NCBI GenBank assembly: GCA_012510625.1
Contig: JAAZHP010000012.1
Span: 1 to 30,479, forward strand
DNA: 30,479 nt
Source: Bacillota bacterium
GTDB lineage: Bacteria; Bacillota; Dethiobacteria; DTU022
Direction of reading: 5' to 3'
The stretch's first letter is position 1. Each line of letters begins with the position of its first letter. The notes under the pieces are model-generated. The model was not told where the DNA came from. It was given only the letters and a program-made list of their open reading frames with translations, and searched no databases. Below, piece by piece: positions 1 to 8,928 of the stretch. Both the position numbers and the translations under genes were made by a program.

Positions 1-21
1 CTGAGCGAAGCGAAGGATCTC
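1..21 (+). repeat. Dispersed repeat, GAGCGAAGCGAAGGATCTC family (edge copy)
   Basis: The window opens inside a copy of a dispersed repeat whose core is GAGCGAAGCGAAGGATCTC. Fuller copies, beginning TGTCAT, occur at 20715-20743 and 26667-26695, and a degenerate one at 11169-11197. The 5' part of this copy lies outside the window. It is non-coding. Read on the opposite strand it gives the peptide EILRFAHDD-like string that often contaminates gene predictions. Confidence 0.75.
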
Positions 22-102
22 CAGACAGGGAAGGATAATAACCGGTTGCCCTCTTTCAGGGTGGCAATATCACTGTCCGATCACAAATTTTTCTTATATA
101 GC

Positions 103-131
103 TTGACAGCGGCAAGCGGGTATATTATCAT
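103..131 (+). promoter_or_regulatory. Sigma-A promoter of rplM-rpsI
   Basis: A perfect -35 TTGACA (103-108) is followed after 17 bp by TATCAT (126-131). The predicted start of transcription is near 138, leaving a leader of only about 30 nt before the rplM ATG. That is too short for a structured ribosomal-protein leader downstream of this promoter. A longer transcript from upstream cannot be excluded, because the window begins here. Confidence 0.6.
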
Positions 132-169
132 TTACTTTGTGCCGAAAGGAGTATAAGGGGGAAGAAGCA

Positions 170-640
170 ATGCAAAGCACCTACATGGCCAAACCCCACG
201 AAATCAAGCGTCGCTGGTACATTATTGATGCTGCCGGCCGTCCACTGGGACGGGTAGCTACAGAAGTAGCCCGGCTGCTGAAGGGAAAACATAAAGCAAT
301 TTATACCCCCCATATTGATACCGGAGACCACGTCATTGTGCTGAATGCGGCCAAGGTTGTTTTGACTGGAAAAAAACTGGAGCAGAAAATTTATTATCGC
401 CATTCCGGCTATCCCGGCGGTTTGAAGATGACCGATTGCGCCACGATGATGCGTAAAAATCCCGAGCGGGTAGTATATCTTGCCGTGCAGGGGATGCTGC
501 CGCACAATCGCCTGGGGAGGGCAATGTTGAAGAAGCTGCGGGTTTACCGTGACGATCAGCACCCACATGAGGCGCAGAAGCCCCTGGTCTGGGAAGAAGG
601 GCCGGAAGTGAACGAGGAAGGAGGCCCAGCTGTTGAGTGA
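170..640 (+). CDS. rplM: 50S ribosomal protein L13
   Basis: This is large-subunit ribosomal protein L13 (156 aa), an early assembly protein that binds 23S rRNA. Visible family signatures are WYIIDAAGRPLGRVA near the N-terminus, the GDHVIVLNAAK segment, and the motif AVQGMLPHNRLGRAMLKKLRVY before the C-terminus. The frame opens upstream at a TTG (137), but ATG 170 gives the canonical family start and has GGGGGAAG just before it. The protein is slightly longer than most bacterial L13. After the usual HPHEAQKP end it carries an acidic tail (about 15 residues, WEEGPEVNEEGGPAVE) whose codons also supply the ribosome-binding site of rpsI. It overlaps rpsI by 8 nt, so the two are translationally coupled as in most Firmicutes. 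Confidence 0.97.
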   Translation: MQSTYMAKPHEIKRRWYIIDAAGRPLGRVATEVARLLKGKHKAIYTPHIDTGDHVIVLNAAKVVLTGKKLEQKIYYRHSGYPGGLKMTDCATMMRKNPERVVYLAVQGMLPHNRLGRAMLKKLRVYRDDQHPHEAQKPLVWEEGPEVNEEGGPAVE

Positions 641-1025
641 ACTTCAAGCCATGGCTACCGGTAGGCGTAAAGAGTCGGTTGCGCGGGTTCGCTTAATTCC
701 CGGCAGCGGACAGATCACCATAAACGGAAAGGACCTGGATAAATATTTCGGTCTGGAAACCCTTAAGTTGATAGTACGCCAGCCGCTGGTGGCTACTGAA
801 ACTCTCGACCGCTATGATGTCATTGCCAGGGTGCACGGAGGCGGCTTTTCCGGGCAGGCTGGAGCCATTCGCCACGGCATTGCCCGCGCGCTGGTTCAGC
901 TTGAACCCGAATATCGTTCCGTGCTTAAGCGAAGCGGCTACCTCACCCGCGACTCCCGGATGAAAGAGCGGAAAAAATACGGTTTAAAGAAAGCCCGCCG
1001 GGCGCCGCAATTCTCCAAGCGTTAA
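633..1025 (+). CDS. rpsI: 30S ribosomal protein S9
   Basis: Small-subunit ribosomal protein S9 (130 aa), whose basic C-terminal tail reaches the P-site tRNA. The family motifs are GTGRRKESVARVRL-like at the N-terminus (here ATGRRKESVARVRL), GGGFSGQAGAIRHGIARAL in the middle, and the invariant-type ending KKYGLKKARRAPQFSKR. I chose the TTG at 633 over ATG 651. A strong AGGAAGGAGG lies about 10 nt upstream of it, and the extra six residues restore the usual distance between the start and the GRRK motif. The gene overlaps the end of rplM and is followed by a good intrinsic terminator, so the operon is rplM-rpsI only. Confidence 0.97.
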   Translation: MSELQAMATGRRKESVARVRLIPGSGQITINGKDLDKYFGLETLKLIVRQPLVATETLDRYDVIARVHGGGFSGQAGAIRHGIARALVQLEPEYRSVLKRSGYLTRDSRMKERKKYGLKKARRAPQFSKR

Positions 1026-1060
1026 AAATTGTTTTCAAGAAGTTATTTTGCGAGTCAACT

Positions 1061-1096
1061 AAACCGCCATTGGTTGAATACCTTTGGCGGTTTTTT
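1061..1096 (+). terminator. Rho-independent terminator after rpsI
   Basis: The stem AAACCGCCA (1061-1069) pairs with TGGCGGTTT (1086-1094), with a loop of about 16 nt, and a run of T follows immediately. It lies about 35 bp after the rpsI stop and ends the ribosomal protein operon. Confidence 0.85.
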
Positions 1097-1166
1097 ATGT
1101 TATACAGACGCAGTTAGAAAATTGTGCGGGAAGCTGTTCTGATTGATTAGGGGGGGGAGGAATAAT

Positions 1167-1688
1167 ATGGAGCAGCCTAAAATCATAATCAATACAACTA
1201 TGTCAAAGGAAGACTATAGGAAATTTTTATACATCTCCGCCTTTAGAAGGAATAAAGCCATGATTCCCTTCCTGGGCTTAATCTCTTTACTTGGAAGCGC
1301 TATAATTAGCTTCGATGGCGGTAATTTTAATTTAACCAGGTTCCTGGTAAGCTGGATGGCATTGCTTGCCCTGGCCTTAGCTGTTGTAGTATTTAAAGTT
1401 GAAATAAAGACTGCACAGCGCGTAAAGACAGATAAAACCGGCACCTTTGACAGCGTCAATACACTAAAATTTTATGACGATAGGATTGTTATTGATAATC
1501 AGGCTCTTAAGTCAACGGGCGAGCTGGAGTACGGCCAGTTTTATGCGTTAATGGAAAGCAAAGATTATTTCATTTTTTATCTAAACCTGAACCAGGCTTC
1601 CTTGGTGAGGAAAAAAGATATAGACAATCCCGGCGCATTCAAGGAGTTTATTGTAGGAAAATTTGGCAGAAAGTACAAGAGAATATAA
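1167..1688 (+). CDS. YcxB-like membrane protein
   Basis: A 173-residue protein of the YcxB-like type, of unknown function. Two hydrophobic segments near the N-terminus (about residues 32-50 and 58-78) form a hairpin in the membrane. They are followed by a soluble C-terminal domain with the family-like string YGQFYALMESKDYFIFYLNLNQASLVRKKDI, seen here in pieces around residues 125-160. ATG 1167 is chosen because GGGGGGAGG lies 6-7 nt upstream. The frame opens earlier at 1143 but without a ribosome-binding site. Base composition is visibly more AT-rich than the addB/addA genes that follow (codons such as AAA, TTA and ATA are common), so it may have a different history. It stands alone between the rpsI terminator and a repeat cluster. 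The family assignment is from memory of the motif; no function should be read into it. Confidence 0.75.
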   Translation: MEQPKIIINTTMSKEDYRKFLYISAFRRNKAMIPFLGLISLLGSAIISFDGGNFNLTRFLVSWMALLALALAVVVFKVEIKTAQRVKTDKTGTFDSVNTLKFYDDRIVIDNQALKSTGELEYGQFYALMESKDYFIFYLNLNQASLVRKKDIDNPGAFKEFIVGKFGRKYKRI

Positions 1689-2249
1689 CAGCTGGGGCTG
1701 CCCGAAAGCATACGGAAAACAATACACAAATTAGCACGCGTAGTTGTAGGGGCGGCTCATGAGCCGCCCGAGAGCGTACCGTTAAAGCAATACAAGTTCC
1801 GCGCTTTAGAACAACGCAAACGCTTGTGCCTCATCAGCGGGCGAAACATGCCTCGCCATTACAACTCTTCTGGGGCTTAATTGCTGCGGGCGGGGATGGA
1901 ACCCCGCCCCTACAATTCTGGCACCAACATATCAAAAATACGGGATAAAGGCCGGGCATGCCCGGCCCCACATCTGTAATCGTAACTTTAACCTGTAAGA
2001 CCGATGTCTAGGATTGAGATCAATTTCGTGTTCTATTCTTCCGGCCCATGGTTTTCTGTAGGGGCGGGCTTCCACGCCTTCCCTTTATCCCAAATAGCTT
2101 TCAATACTCCCACGTCTGGGAAAGATTCGAAAAACTCCCCCTTGCAAAAGGGGGGCCGGGGGGGATTTAATTTCCTCCGACCTCCGGCTTCCGACATCCA
2201 ACCTCCAAATAATGCAGGATTAAATCCGCTCCTGGTAGAATATGTAGCC
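1689..2249. repeat. Gene-free repeat cluster upstream of addB-like gene
   Basis: No gene is supported in these 561 bp. The region holds GTAGGGGC-headed palindromes at 1746-1770, 1888-1913 (reverse) and 2058-2078, and a related perfect palindrome GGCCGGGCATGCCCGGCC at about 1950-1967. It also holds a CTCCCCC...GGGGGATTT element at 2135-2167 and a CTCCGACCTCCGGCTTCC-type tract at 2175-2208. From 2004 on the sequence happens to be open in the addB frame, giving peptides such as SPLQKGGRGGF that are translated repeats and not protein. Confidence 0.75.
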
Positions 2250-5200
2250 ATGTGCAAGCTATACCTTGGACATCTGCAGGAACTGGAGAAGAAGCTCTGC
2301 GGCGATATTGCAGCGGCCAAGAGGGATGACCCTTTCTACCCCGTCATCGTGTTGGTGGAGAACAACCTGGCCGGGGTTTACTTAAGGCGGGCGCTGGGCC
2401 GCTGCCGCAGTTACTGCCGGGTGCGCTTTATGACCCTGTCCGGCCTGGCCGCTGAGCTTGCCGGGGAGACGCCGGAGTATGCTTCCCGCAAAACCATGCC
2501 TCCCTATGGCGAAGAGTGGCTGGCGGCGCTGACCGCCCGCGAGGCTGCCGGGGGCTATTTTGGCCCGGTCGCCGGGCGGCCCGGTTTTCGAAAGGCGCTA
2601 CGCCGGACCTTTCAAGAACTCGAGGAAGCGGGTTTAAAGCAGCTTCCCCATCCTCCCGGAGGCGACCCTGACCGCATTGAAGAGCTGCAGCGCCTCTATG
2701 ACCGCTACCGGGAGCTGCGACGCCCCTTTGCCTGCCGTGAGGAGGCTTTTGCCGCCGCGGCGAAAGCAAAGCCGGCGGAACCCTTTTTCCTGGCGCTCTA
2801 CGGCATCTATATCTTGTCTGCCCTCGAGAGAGAGCTGCTGGCTTCCCTGGCTGCCCGGGCGAAGATTTCCGTGTACTGGCAGGAGACGGCCGCTTCTCTA
2901 GCCCCGGTGAAAGAAACGCTGCAGTGGTATGAGGAACAGGATTTTCTTATAGAGCGCCTTTCCCCGCCCCCGCATTCACGTGGCAACCTGGCGCGTCTGC
3001 AGGGCAGCCTCTATCAATTTCCTCCCGAAGATTCCGGGGTGCAGGCCGGCGGGGATGCCAGCCTTGAATTTATCTGCGCGCCGGACGAAATCCGGGAGGC
3101 GGAAGAGATTACCCGGGAAATTATCCGCCTGGCCCGCGCCGGGGTGCGCTTTGGCGAAATGGCCGTGCTGCTTCCCAACCGTGCCTACGGCCGTCTCATA
3201 AGGGAAAGGCTGGACGCCGCCGGGATTCCCTCTTTCATAGCCGGGGGAGAGCCCCTGGCCAATACCAGGACCGGCCGCTCCTTTCTGCTGCTGCTCCAAT
3301 TAATTGGCAGTGACTATTCCCGCCTGAAAGTGATGGAACTTTTAACTTATGCCCCTTTTGATTACCGCCGCCTTCTCGAAGCGGAAGCGCCGGTCAGCCC
3401 CTCCTTCTGGGATTTTCTGACCGTGCAGGCGGGGGTGATCAAGGGGCGCCGGCAGTGGCGGGAAGCGCTTGAGCGCTACCGCCGGCAGATCCTGGCCCAG
3501 CCCCGGGAGAAAGATGATGATGACTCCACGGCGGAGGAGGAAAAAGCGGCGGATAGAGCGCGCAGCCGCCTTCAGGCGGTGGAGATGCTGCTTGCTTTCC
3601 TGGAAAAGCTTTTCGGTGCGCTGGAGCGCTTCGAAAGCTGCCACTCCTGGACCGGCTTGAGCAACCTGGCCGAAGAATTCGCGGTTAACTTTTTTTACCC
3701 GGGGGACGAGCGGGAGGCCCTGTGCCGCTTTTTAAAGGGCCTTTCTCAGCTCGATAATTGCGGCGGGGAATTTGAGCTCAACATTGCTCTCCATCTGCTC
3801 CAGTCGGCCATGCAGGCCACAACCCTTCCCGCGGGACGTTTTCAGCAGGAGGGGGTCAACCTGATGCCGCTAAGTTCCGCCGCCGGTTTATGCTTCACCG
3901 CTCTCTTCATTCCCGGCCTGGCAGAAAAGATCATTCCTGCACCGGTCCATACCGATCCCCTGCTGCCCGAAACGGAGCGCCTGGCCCTGGAGGGGGCGCT
4001 GCCGCTGCGGCGGCGCCAGATCGAGATAGAGGCGCTGCGCTTTGCATTAGCCCTCGGTGGCGCTCTCCGGAAGGCGGTATTGACCTGGCCGCGCACCTCC
4101 GCTGCCGGCAGCAGGGAGCAGCTGCCTTCATTTTTTCTTTCCCGCTGCGGCGAGGCGCTGCTCGGCAGCCGGCCGGGATACGAGCAGCTTTCACTCTTGC
4201 CGGGCTACCGCTATATTCCCTCCGCTGTTCAGGAGGAAACAGTGGCCGATCCCATTACCGCAGCCGAGTACGACCTGGCCTGCTGCTCTAATTTACCGGC
4301 GCCGCTGCAGCCGGTCCAATATTACAGCCGCCTATCCCCGGAGCTGGCCCTGCTTCTTGAAGCGGACCTGGCGAGGCGCAGCCGCCGGCTGACTCCCTTC
4401 GACGGCCTCTTTACGCCGCAGGGCGCCGCGCGGCTGCTTCTTGCCGCGCGCCTAGGCGGCTCGGGAGGCCGCTTTTCGGCCACCGCCCTGGAAGATTACG
4501 CCCGCTGTCCCTTAAGCTATTTTCTAAAGCGGCTCCTTAAGCTGGCGCCGCTGGAAGAGCCGGAAGAGCTGCTGGAGATGGCGCCCCTGCAGCGCGGTCT
4601 CCTCGTTCACCGCATTCTGGAGCAATTTTACCGGCGCGCGGCAGCAGAAGGACTGTTCCCCGTGGAGCGCCACCCCAGTGAATGCCGGAGCCTTCTGGAG
4701 CAGGCCGCCGCAGAGGAGCTGGAGGCTCTTCCGCCGGAGGAGCTGCCGCCCTATCCCCTGCTCAGGCAGCTGCAGCAGCGCACTCTCCTGGAGATGCTGC
4801 AGGCTTTGCTGGACTGGGAAATTGAAACTGCCGCGGGATTTACACCGGTAGAATTTGAACTTGCTTTCGGCTTTAACGGTTCGGAGGAGCAGGTGACCTT
4901 AAGCCTGCCCTCGGGAGAGAAGCTCTCTTTCCAGGGGCGGATCGACCGGGTTGATCGCAGCGGCAGCCGGATCCGGGTCATCGACTACAAAACAGGCCGG
5001 AAGCGGATTAAAAATGAGAGCCTGGCCGGGGGAGAAGCCCTCCAGCTGCCGGTTTATCTGCTTGCCGCCGCCGTAATTTTCAACCTGCCCCGGCTGGAGG
5101 AAGTAGAGGCTTATGCCTACCATCTTTCTCCCGCAGGGGTAAAAACGGTGCTTTTTTCGGGGAGTTCGTGGCCGGAGAAGGAGCGGCTCCTGCAGGAGAC

Positions 5201-5378
5201 GCTGGCAGCTCTTTACGAGGGTATTGCCGCCGGCCGCTTTTTCCCCTATCCCGGCCCGAGCTGCCGCTTCTGTGATTACCGCGACCTTTGCGGCCCCGGG
5301 ATAGAGCGGACTTTCCGCCGGAAAGCCGGGGATCCCGCCCTGGCTGCTTTTCAGAAATTGAAGGAGGAGAAAACTTGA
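2250..5378 (+). CDS. addB: AddB-like helicase-exonuclease subunit with Fe-S nuclease domain
   Basis: The AddB-type partner (1042 aa) of a double-strand-break resection helicase-nuclease. The C-terminal RecB-like nuclease shows D899 and the D912-Y-K914 motif. Four cysteines flank it: C753 in ARCPLSYF, then C1005, C1008 and C1014 in CRFCDYRDLC. The 3- and 6-residue spacing matches the iron-sulfur staple known from Bacillus AddB. The N-terminal part looks like an inactivated superfamily I helicase. I see no Walker A loop, which Bacillus AddB does have. The frame is open from 2004, but residues before ATG 2250 are translated repeats, and the family-like beginning (LELKL...DPFYPVIVLV-like) starts right after 2250. 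The ribosome-binding site there is weak, so the exact start is uncertain. The gene lies 28 bp upstream of addA in the same operon. Pairing with addA makes the role fairly sure; the symbol is by analogy. Confidence 0.85.
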   Translation: MCKLYLGHLQELEKKLCGDIAAAKRDDPFYPVIVLVENNLAGVYLRRALGRCRSYCRVRFMTLSGLAAELAGETPEYASRKTMPPYGEEWLAALTAREAAGGYFGPVAGRPGFRKALRRTFQELEEAGLKQLPHPPGGDPDRIEELQRLYDRYRELRRPFACREEAFAAAAKAKPAEPFFLALYGIYILSALERELLASLAARAKISVYWQETAASLAPVKETLQWYEEQDFLIERLSPPPHSRGNLARLQGSLYQFPPEDSGVQAGGDASLEFICAPDEIREAEEITREIIRLARAGVRFGEMAVLLPNRAYGRLIRERLDAAGIPSFIAGGEPLANTRTGRSFLLLLQLIGSDYSRLKVMELLTYAPFDYRRLLEAEAPVSPSFWDFLTVQAGVIKGRRQWREALERYRRQILAQPREKDDDDSTAEEEKAADRARSRLQAVEMLLAFLEKLFGALERFESCHSWTGLSNLAEEFAVNFFYPGDEREALCRFLKGLSQLDNCGGEFELNIALHLLQSAMQATTLPAGRFQQEGVNLMPLSSAAGLCFTALFIPGLAEKIIPAPVHTDPLLPETERLALEGALPLRRRQIEIEALRFALALGGALRKAVLTWPRTSAAGSREQLPSFFLSRCGEALLGSRPGYEQLSLLPGYRYIPSAVQEETVADPITAAEYDLACCSNLPAPLQPVQYYSRLSPELALLLEADLARRSRRLTPFDGLFTPQGAARLLLAARLGGSGGRFSATALEDYARCPLSYFLKRLLKLAPLEEPEELLEMAPLQRGLLVHRILEQFYRRAAAEGLFPVERHPSECRSLLEQAAAEELEALPPEELPPYPLLRQLQQRTLLEMLQALLDWEIETAAGFTPVEFELAFGFNGSEEQVTLSLPSGEKLSFQGRIDRVDRSGSRIRVIDYKTGRKRIKNESLAGGEALQLPVYLLAAAVIFNLPRLEEVEAYAYHLSPAGVKTVLFSGSSWPEKERLLQETLAALYEGIAAGRFFPYPGPSCRFCDYRDLCGPGIERTFRRKAGDPALAAFQKLKEEKT

Positions 5379-5406
5379 GCCTTAAACGCAAGGCAGGTGT
5401 GATTTT

Positions 5407-8400
5407 ATGAACCGGCCTAGTGGCAAACCTCTGGTTGATGCCCGCGAGCGCAGCCTGGCGGAGAGCGATCTCAACTGCAACTACTGGGTGGAGGCGGGAG
5501 CGGGCACCGGGAAGACCACCCTGCTGATCCGGCGGCTGCTGAATATCATTATCCAGGGCGCCGCCCGGCTGGAGGAAATCGTGGCGATCACCTTTACGGA
5601 AAAGGCCGCCGCCGAGCTGAAGGCCCGCCTGCGCGATGAGCTGGAGAAGCGCATCGCCGGTGCGGCGGGAGAAGAGGCGGTCCGGATCTGGGAGGCCCTG
5701 GAGGCGATCGAGACCGCGCCGATCACCACAATTCACTCTTTTGCGGGGCAGCTGCTGCGCGAGCGTCCGGTGGAGGCGGCCGTGGATCCGCATTTTGAAA
5801 TCTACGAGCCGGGGGATATGGACGACCTCCTGGAGCAAGTCTGGGAAAACTGGTTTTCCGCAGAGCTGGCCGCCGAAACCGAGGTGCTGAAGCGGGCTTT
5901 AACGTTCGGCATAGCCCCAAAAAAGATAAAAGAGCTGGGCAGGATTCTTTATCACCAGCGGGACCTGGTAGCGGAGGGGAGCACTCCCTCGCCGCCTGAC
6001 TTGCTGCCGGCATTTCACGATCTTCTCCAGGAGAGTCTGCCCGAGCTGAAGGCGCTGCTTTCCTCCTGCCGGCAGCATGACGACAAGGGCTACCGGCACA
6101 TTCTTGAGCTCATTGCCGCCGCGGAGAGGTTTCTCCACATCAGCGATCGCCTGGAGAAGGAGCGCTTCTTTCTGAAGAGCTTCCCCGCCGTTGCCGCCCG
6201 CGGCAACCAGAAAAACTGGCAGCCGCAAGAGCACTGCAAGCGTCAGAAAGAGATCTGCGGCGAACTGCGGCAGGCACAGGAGGCGGCGCGCCTTTCCCTG
6301 CGAGGAGAGCTTACCGCCGCGCTGGCTAACTGGTGCGGCGGCTACCTTGCTGCAGTGGAGCAGGCCAAGGCGGAAACCGGTGTCCTCGATTTCCAGGACC
6401 TGCTGATCAGGGCCCGCGATCTCCTCCGCGATTGCAAGGAGGTGCGCGGCTATTTCCAGAAGCGCTTCCGCTATCTGCTGGTGGATGAGTTCCAGGACAC
6501 CGATCCCCTGCAGGTAGATCTTCTTTTTCTCCTGGCGGAAAAGGAGCCTCGCGCCGCCAGCTGGCAGGAAGCCGAACTTGCTGAAGGAAAGCTTTTTCTG
6601 GTTGGAGACCCGAAGCAGTCGATTTACCGCTTCCGGCGGGCTGACATTGAAATATACCAGGCCGCCCGGGAAAAGCTGCTTAAATATGGCCAGGCCCTCT
6701 CCATTAAGCAGAATTTCCGCACCCTGCCGGGACTGATCGATTGGGTCAACCGCACCTTCAACATTTTGATCAAACCCCAGGGCAATTACCAACCTGCTTA
6801 CCAGCCGCTCAGCGCTTTCCGCCCCCCCTACCGCCGGCCCCCTGTTGTTTTACTGAACCCGGCCGATTCTCTTGATGAAGCGAAGGCTGATGAAATACGG
6901 GCCGCCGAGGCGGCGGCGGTAGCGGAATTTATTGAGAGCGCCGCCGGCAAATGGACCGTTCCGGCAGGGGACGGGGGATCACGCGAGCTGAGATACGGCG
7001 ATATCGCCCTTCTTTTCCCCACTACCACAGGCTTATACCATTTTGAAGAGGCCTTGCGCCGCCGGAAGATCCCCTACCGGCTGGAAGGAGGGCGTCAATT
7101 CTACCTGCGCGAAGAGATTGTTTTTCTTAAGAACCTGCTTGCCGCCGTAAGCAACCCCTATGACCAGCTGGCCCTGGTGGCGGTGCTGCGCTACTGGGCC
7201 GGGGCCATCCCCGACGAGATGCTCTTTCAGTATGTGGAAAGCGGCGGGAAGCTGAGCTACTTTGCCGATGCCGGGGCGGATTTCCCCCGCCTGCAGCGGG
7301 CTTTCGAACTGCTCCGCCGGGCGCATGAGCGGCAGCAGAAGGTTCCCATCGCTGTGCTGGTGGAGGAGCTCCTGGAAGAAACCTGGTTTTGGCAGAGAGC
7401 TTCCCTGGAGCCGCACGGCCGCCAGACGGCCGGCAACCTGCGCAAGGCGCTGCAGATGATCCGCGGCCTGGAGATGGAGCGCCCCCTCACCCTGAAGGGC
7501 TATATCAGCCGGCTGGATCGAATTGCCGAGCAAGAACGCGAAGAGGCCGAGTCACTGATCTACGATCCCGGCAGCGAATCGGTCCAGCTCCTGACCATCC
7601 ACAAGTCCAAGGGCTTGGAATTTCCCCTCGTCTGCCTGGTAAATTTGGGCGGCCAGAAGAAGGGGGGGAGCTCCTTCATGGCCGACCGGAGCCGGGACAG
7701 CTATTACCTTAAGTTGGGCGATCTGGCCAGCGCCGGCGTGGAGGAGGCGGAGCATCAGGAGGAGCTGCGCCTGGAAGCGGAGCGAATCCGTCTTTTCTAT
7801 GTCGCCGCCACCCGGGCCCGCGACTACCTGGTGCTGCCGCGCTTTTATAAGAGCGGCGCCGCCGGATTCTGGGCCTACCTGGAACAGGCGGAAGAAGGAG
7901 CGGCGGGCCTTTGGTCCGGCAGCTTTTCTTTCCAGGCCGGTCCGGCCGGGCCCTTGCCGGATGATGAAGCCGGCGCCTTTGCCGGCGCACCGCCGGACAG
8001 GGACGAGAGCGCCCTCCTGGACCATCTGATAGCGCGCCGCCGCCGCTGGGATGAAGATCTGAAGAAGGCTATCGCCGCTGCCGCCGTGCCGGGCCCTTAT
8101 ATTAGCGCCGGTGCCCTGGCCGGATTGGCCGGGGAACCCGCCCCGCAAGTGGAGCAGCCTTTCTCTCTCACTGACCCGGCATCAACTTTAACCGGTGACG
8201 GGACCGCCTTTGGCTCCGCATTTCACCGGGTCATGGAGCGGCTCGACCTGCGCCGGCCCCTGCCCGAACGGCTGGCTGCAGAGGCTTCCCGGGCAGCGGA
8301 CTACTGGGGGCTGGAAAACAGCGATGAGCTGATCCGGCTGGTTCAAAAAACCCTGGAGCATCCGCTTTTACTTAGAGCCCGCCGCGCCGGGCGGCTTTTC

Positions 8401-8718
8401 AAAGAACTCCCCTTCAGCTACAAATTTGAATCTCTCCTGGTCGAAGGCGTTGTCGACCTGCTATTCCAGGAAGGAGAAGAACTGGTCATTGTTGACTATA
8501 AGACCGATGCGGGCGGGGAAGCTGAACTGGAGCGGCGCTGGACGGATTACAAGTACCAGGGCTGCGTTTATGCCGCCGCCATGGCCGAAATTACGGGCCG
8601 CCCCGTCAAGGAGATCTCCTTTATTTTTGTCAGGACAGGCCTGGTAAAGAGTATTTTTAATCCCGATCCGGATTCTCTTCGCCGAGCGCTGCGTCAAAAC
8701 ATAAACCGGGAACCCTGA
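5407..8718 (+). CDS. addA: AddA-type UvrD/Rep helicase with C-terminal RecB nuclease
   Basis: The helicase-nuclease subunit (1103 aa) that, with the product of the preceding gene, should process DNA double-strand ends for RecA-dependent repair. Superfamily I motifs appear in order. Walker A is AGAGTGKTT (30-38), and motif Ia is VAITFTEKAAAELKARL. Walker B is LLVDEFQDTDPLQ (D360, E361), motif III is LVGDPKQSIYRFRRAD, and motif IV is the QNFRT region. Motif V is LLTIHKSKGLEFPLV and motif VI is RLFYVAATRARDYLVLP. The C-terminal nuclease domain has HRVMERLDL, VEGVVDLLF (D1017) and IVDYKT (D1030, K1032). Length and domain order fit Firmicute AddA. ATG 5407 has an AGGTGTG-type site upstream and lies 28 bp after addB. 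No terminator separates the two genes. All catalytic motifs are intact. Confidence 0.93.
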   Translation: MNRPSGKPLVDARERSLAESDLNCNYWVEAGAGTGKTTLLIRRLLNIIIQGAARLEEIVAITFTEKAAAELKARLRDELEKRIAGAAGEEAVRIWEALEAIETAPITTIHSFAGQLLRERPVEAAVDPHFEIYEPGDMDDLLEQVWENWFSAELAAETEVLKRALTFGIAPKKIKELGRILYHQRDLVAEGSTPSPPDLLPAFHDLLQESLPELKALLSSCRQHDDKGYRHILELIAAAERFLHISDRLEKERFFLKSFPAVAARGNQKNWQPQEHCKRQKEICGELRQAQEAARLSLRGELTAALANWCGGYLAAVEQAKAETGVLDFQDLLIRARDLLRDCKEVRGYFQKRFRYLLVDEFQDTDPLQVDLLFLLAEKEPRAASWQEAELAEGKLFLVGDPKQSIYRFRRADIEIYQAAREKLLKYGQALSIKQNFRTLPGLIDWVNRTFNILIKPQGNYQPAYQPLSAFRPPYRRPPVVLLNPADSLDEAKADEIRAAEAAAVAEFIESAAGKWTVPAGDGGSRELRYGDIALLFPTTTGLYHFEEALRRRKIPYRLEGGRQFYLREEIVFLKNLLAAVSNPYDQLALVAVLRYWAGAIPDEMLFQYVESGGKLSYFADAGADFPRLQRAFELLRRAHERQQKVPIAVLVEELLEETWFWQRASLEPHGRQTAGNLRKALQMIRGLEMERPLTLKGYISRLDRIAEQEREEAESLIYDPGSESVQLLTIHKSKGLEFPLVCLVNLGGQKKGGSSFMADRSRDSYYLKLGDLASAGVEEAEHQEELRLEAERIRLFYVAATRARDYLVLPRFYKSGAAGFWAYLEQAEEGAAGLWSGSFSFQAGPAGPLPDDEAGAFAGAPPDRDESALLDHLIARRRRWDEDLKKAIAAAAVPGPYISAGALAGLAGEPAPQVEQPFSLTDPASTLTGDGTAFGSAFHRVMERLDLRRPLPERLAAEASRAADYWGLENSDELIRLVQKTLEHPLLLRARRAGRLFKELPFSYKFESLLVEGVVDLLFQEGEELVIVDYKTDAGGEAELERRWTDYKYQGCVYAAAMAEITGRPVKEISFIFVRTGLVKSIFNPDPDSLRRALRQNINREP

Positions 8719-8854
8719 GAATATTATTATGGAAGGAATAAAAGGCCTATTTTCACCCGTTTCCCGGGCGAAACGGAATGCCTTCTGCCAGGAGCGCCCC
8801 GGCACCGCCATCCTGGTGGAAGCCTGAAGGCAATAAAGTGGAAATACTTAGCTG

Positions 8855-8883
8855 TTGTCAAAAGGGCCCTTCTGAACTATAAT
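8855..8883 (+). promoter_or_regulatory. Sigma-A promoter of GGGP synthase-like gene
   Basis: TTGTCA (8855-8860), a 17-bp spacer and TATAAT (8878-8883). It lies about 45 bp before the start codon at 8929, so this gene is transcribed on its own and not only by read-through from addA. A 7-bp hairpin (CCGTTTC/GAAACGG) lies further upstream, around 8758-8777, without a T run. Confidence 0.7.
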
Positions 8884-8928
8884 GACCTTAAAGCGAGGAA
8901 ACCTTTTTTCTAGCAAGGTTTGATTGAA

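Noticed and set aside
128..568. 146-residue open frame antisense to rplM
   Set aside because: It lies wholly opposite a certain ribosomal protein gene, has no ribosome-binding site and reads as anticodon-shadow peptide.
8729..8827. 32-residue frame between addA and the GGGP synthase-like gene
   Set aside because: No ribosome-binding site in front of the ATG and no recognisable sequence; left as intergenic.
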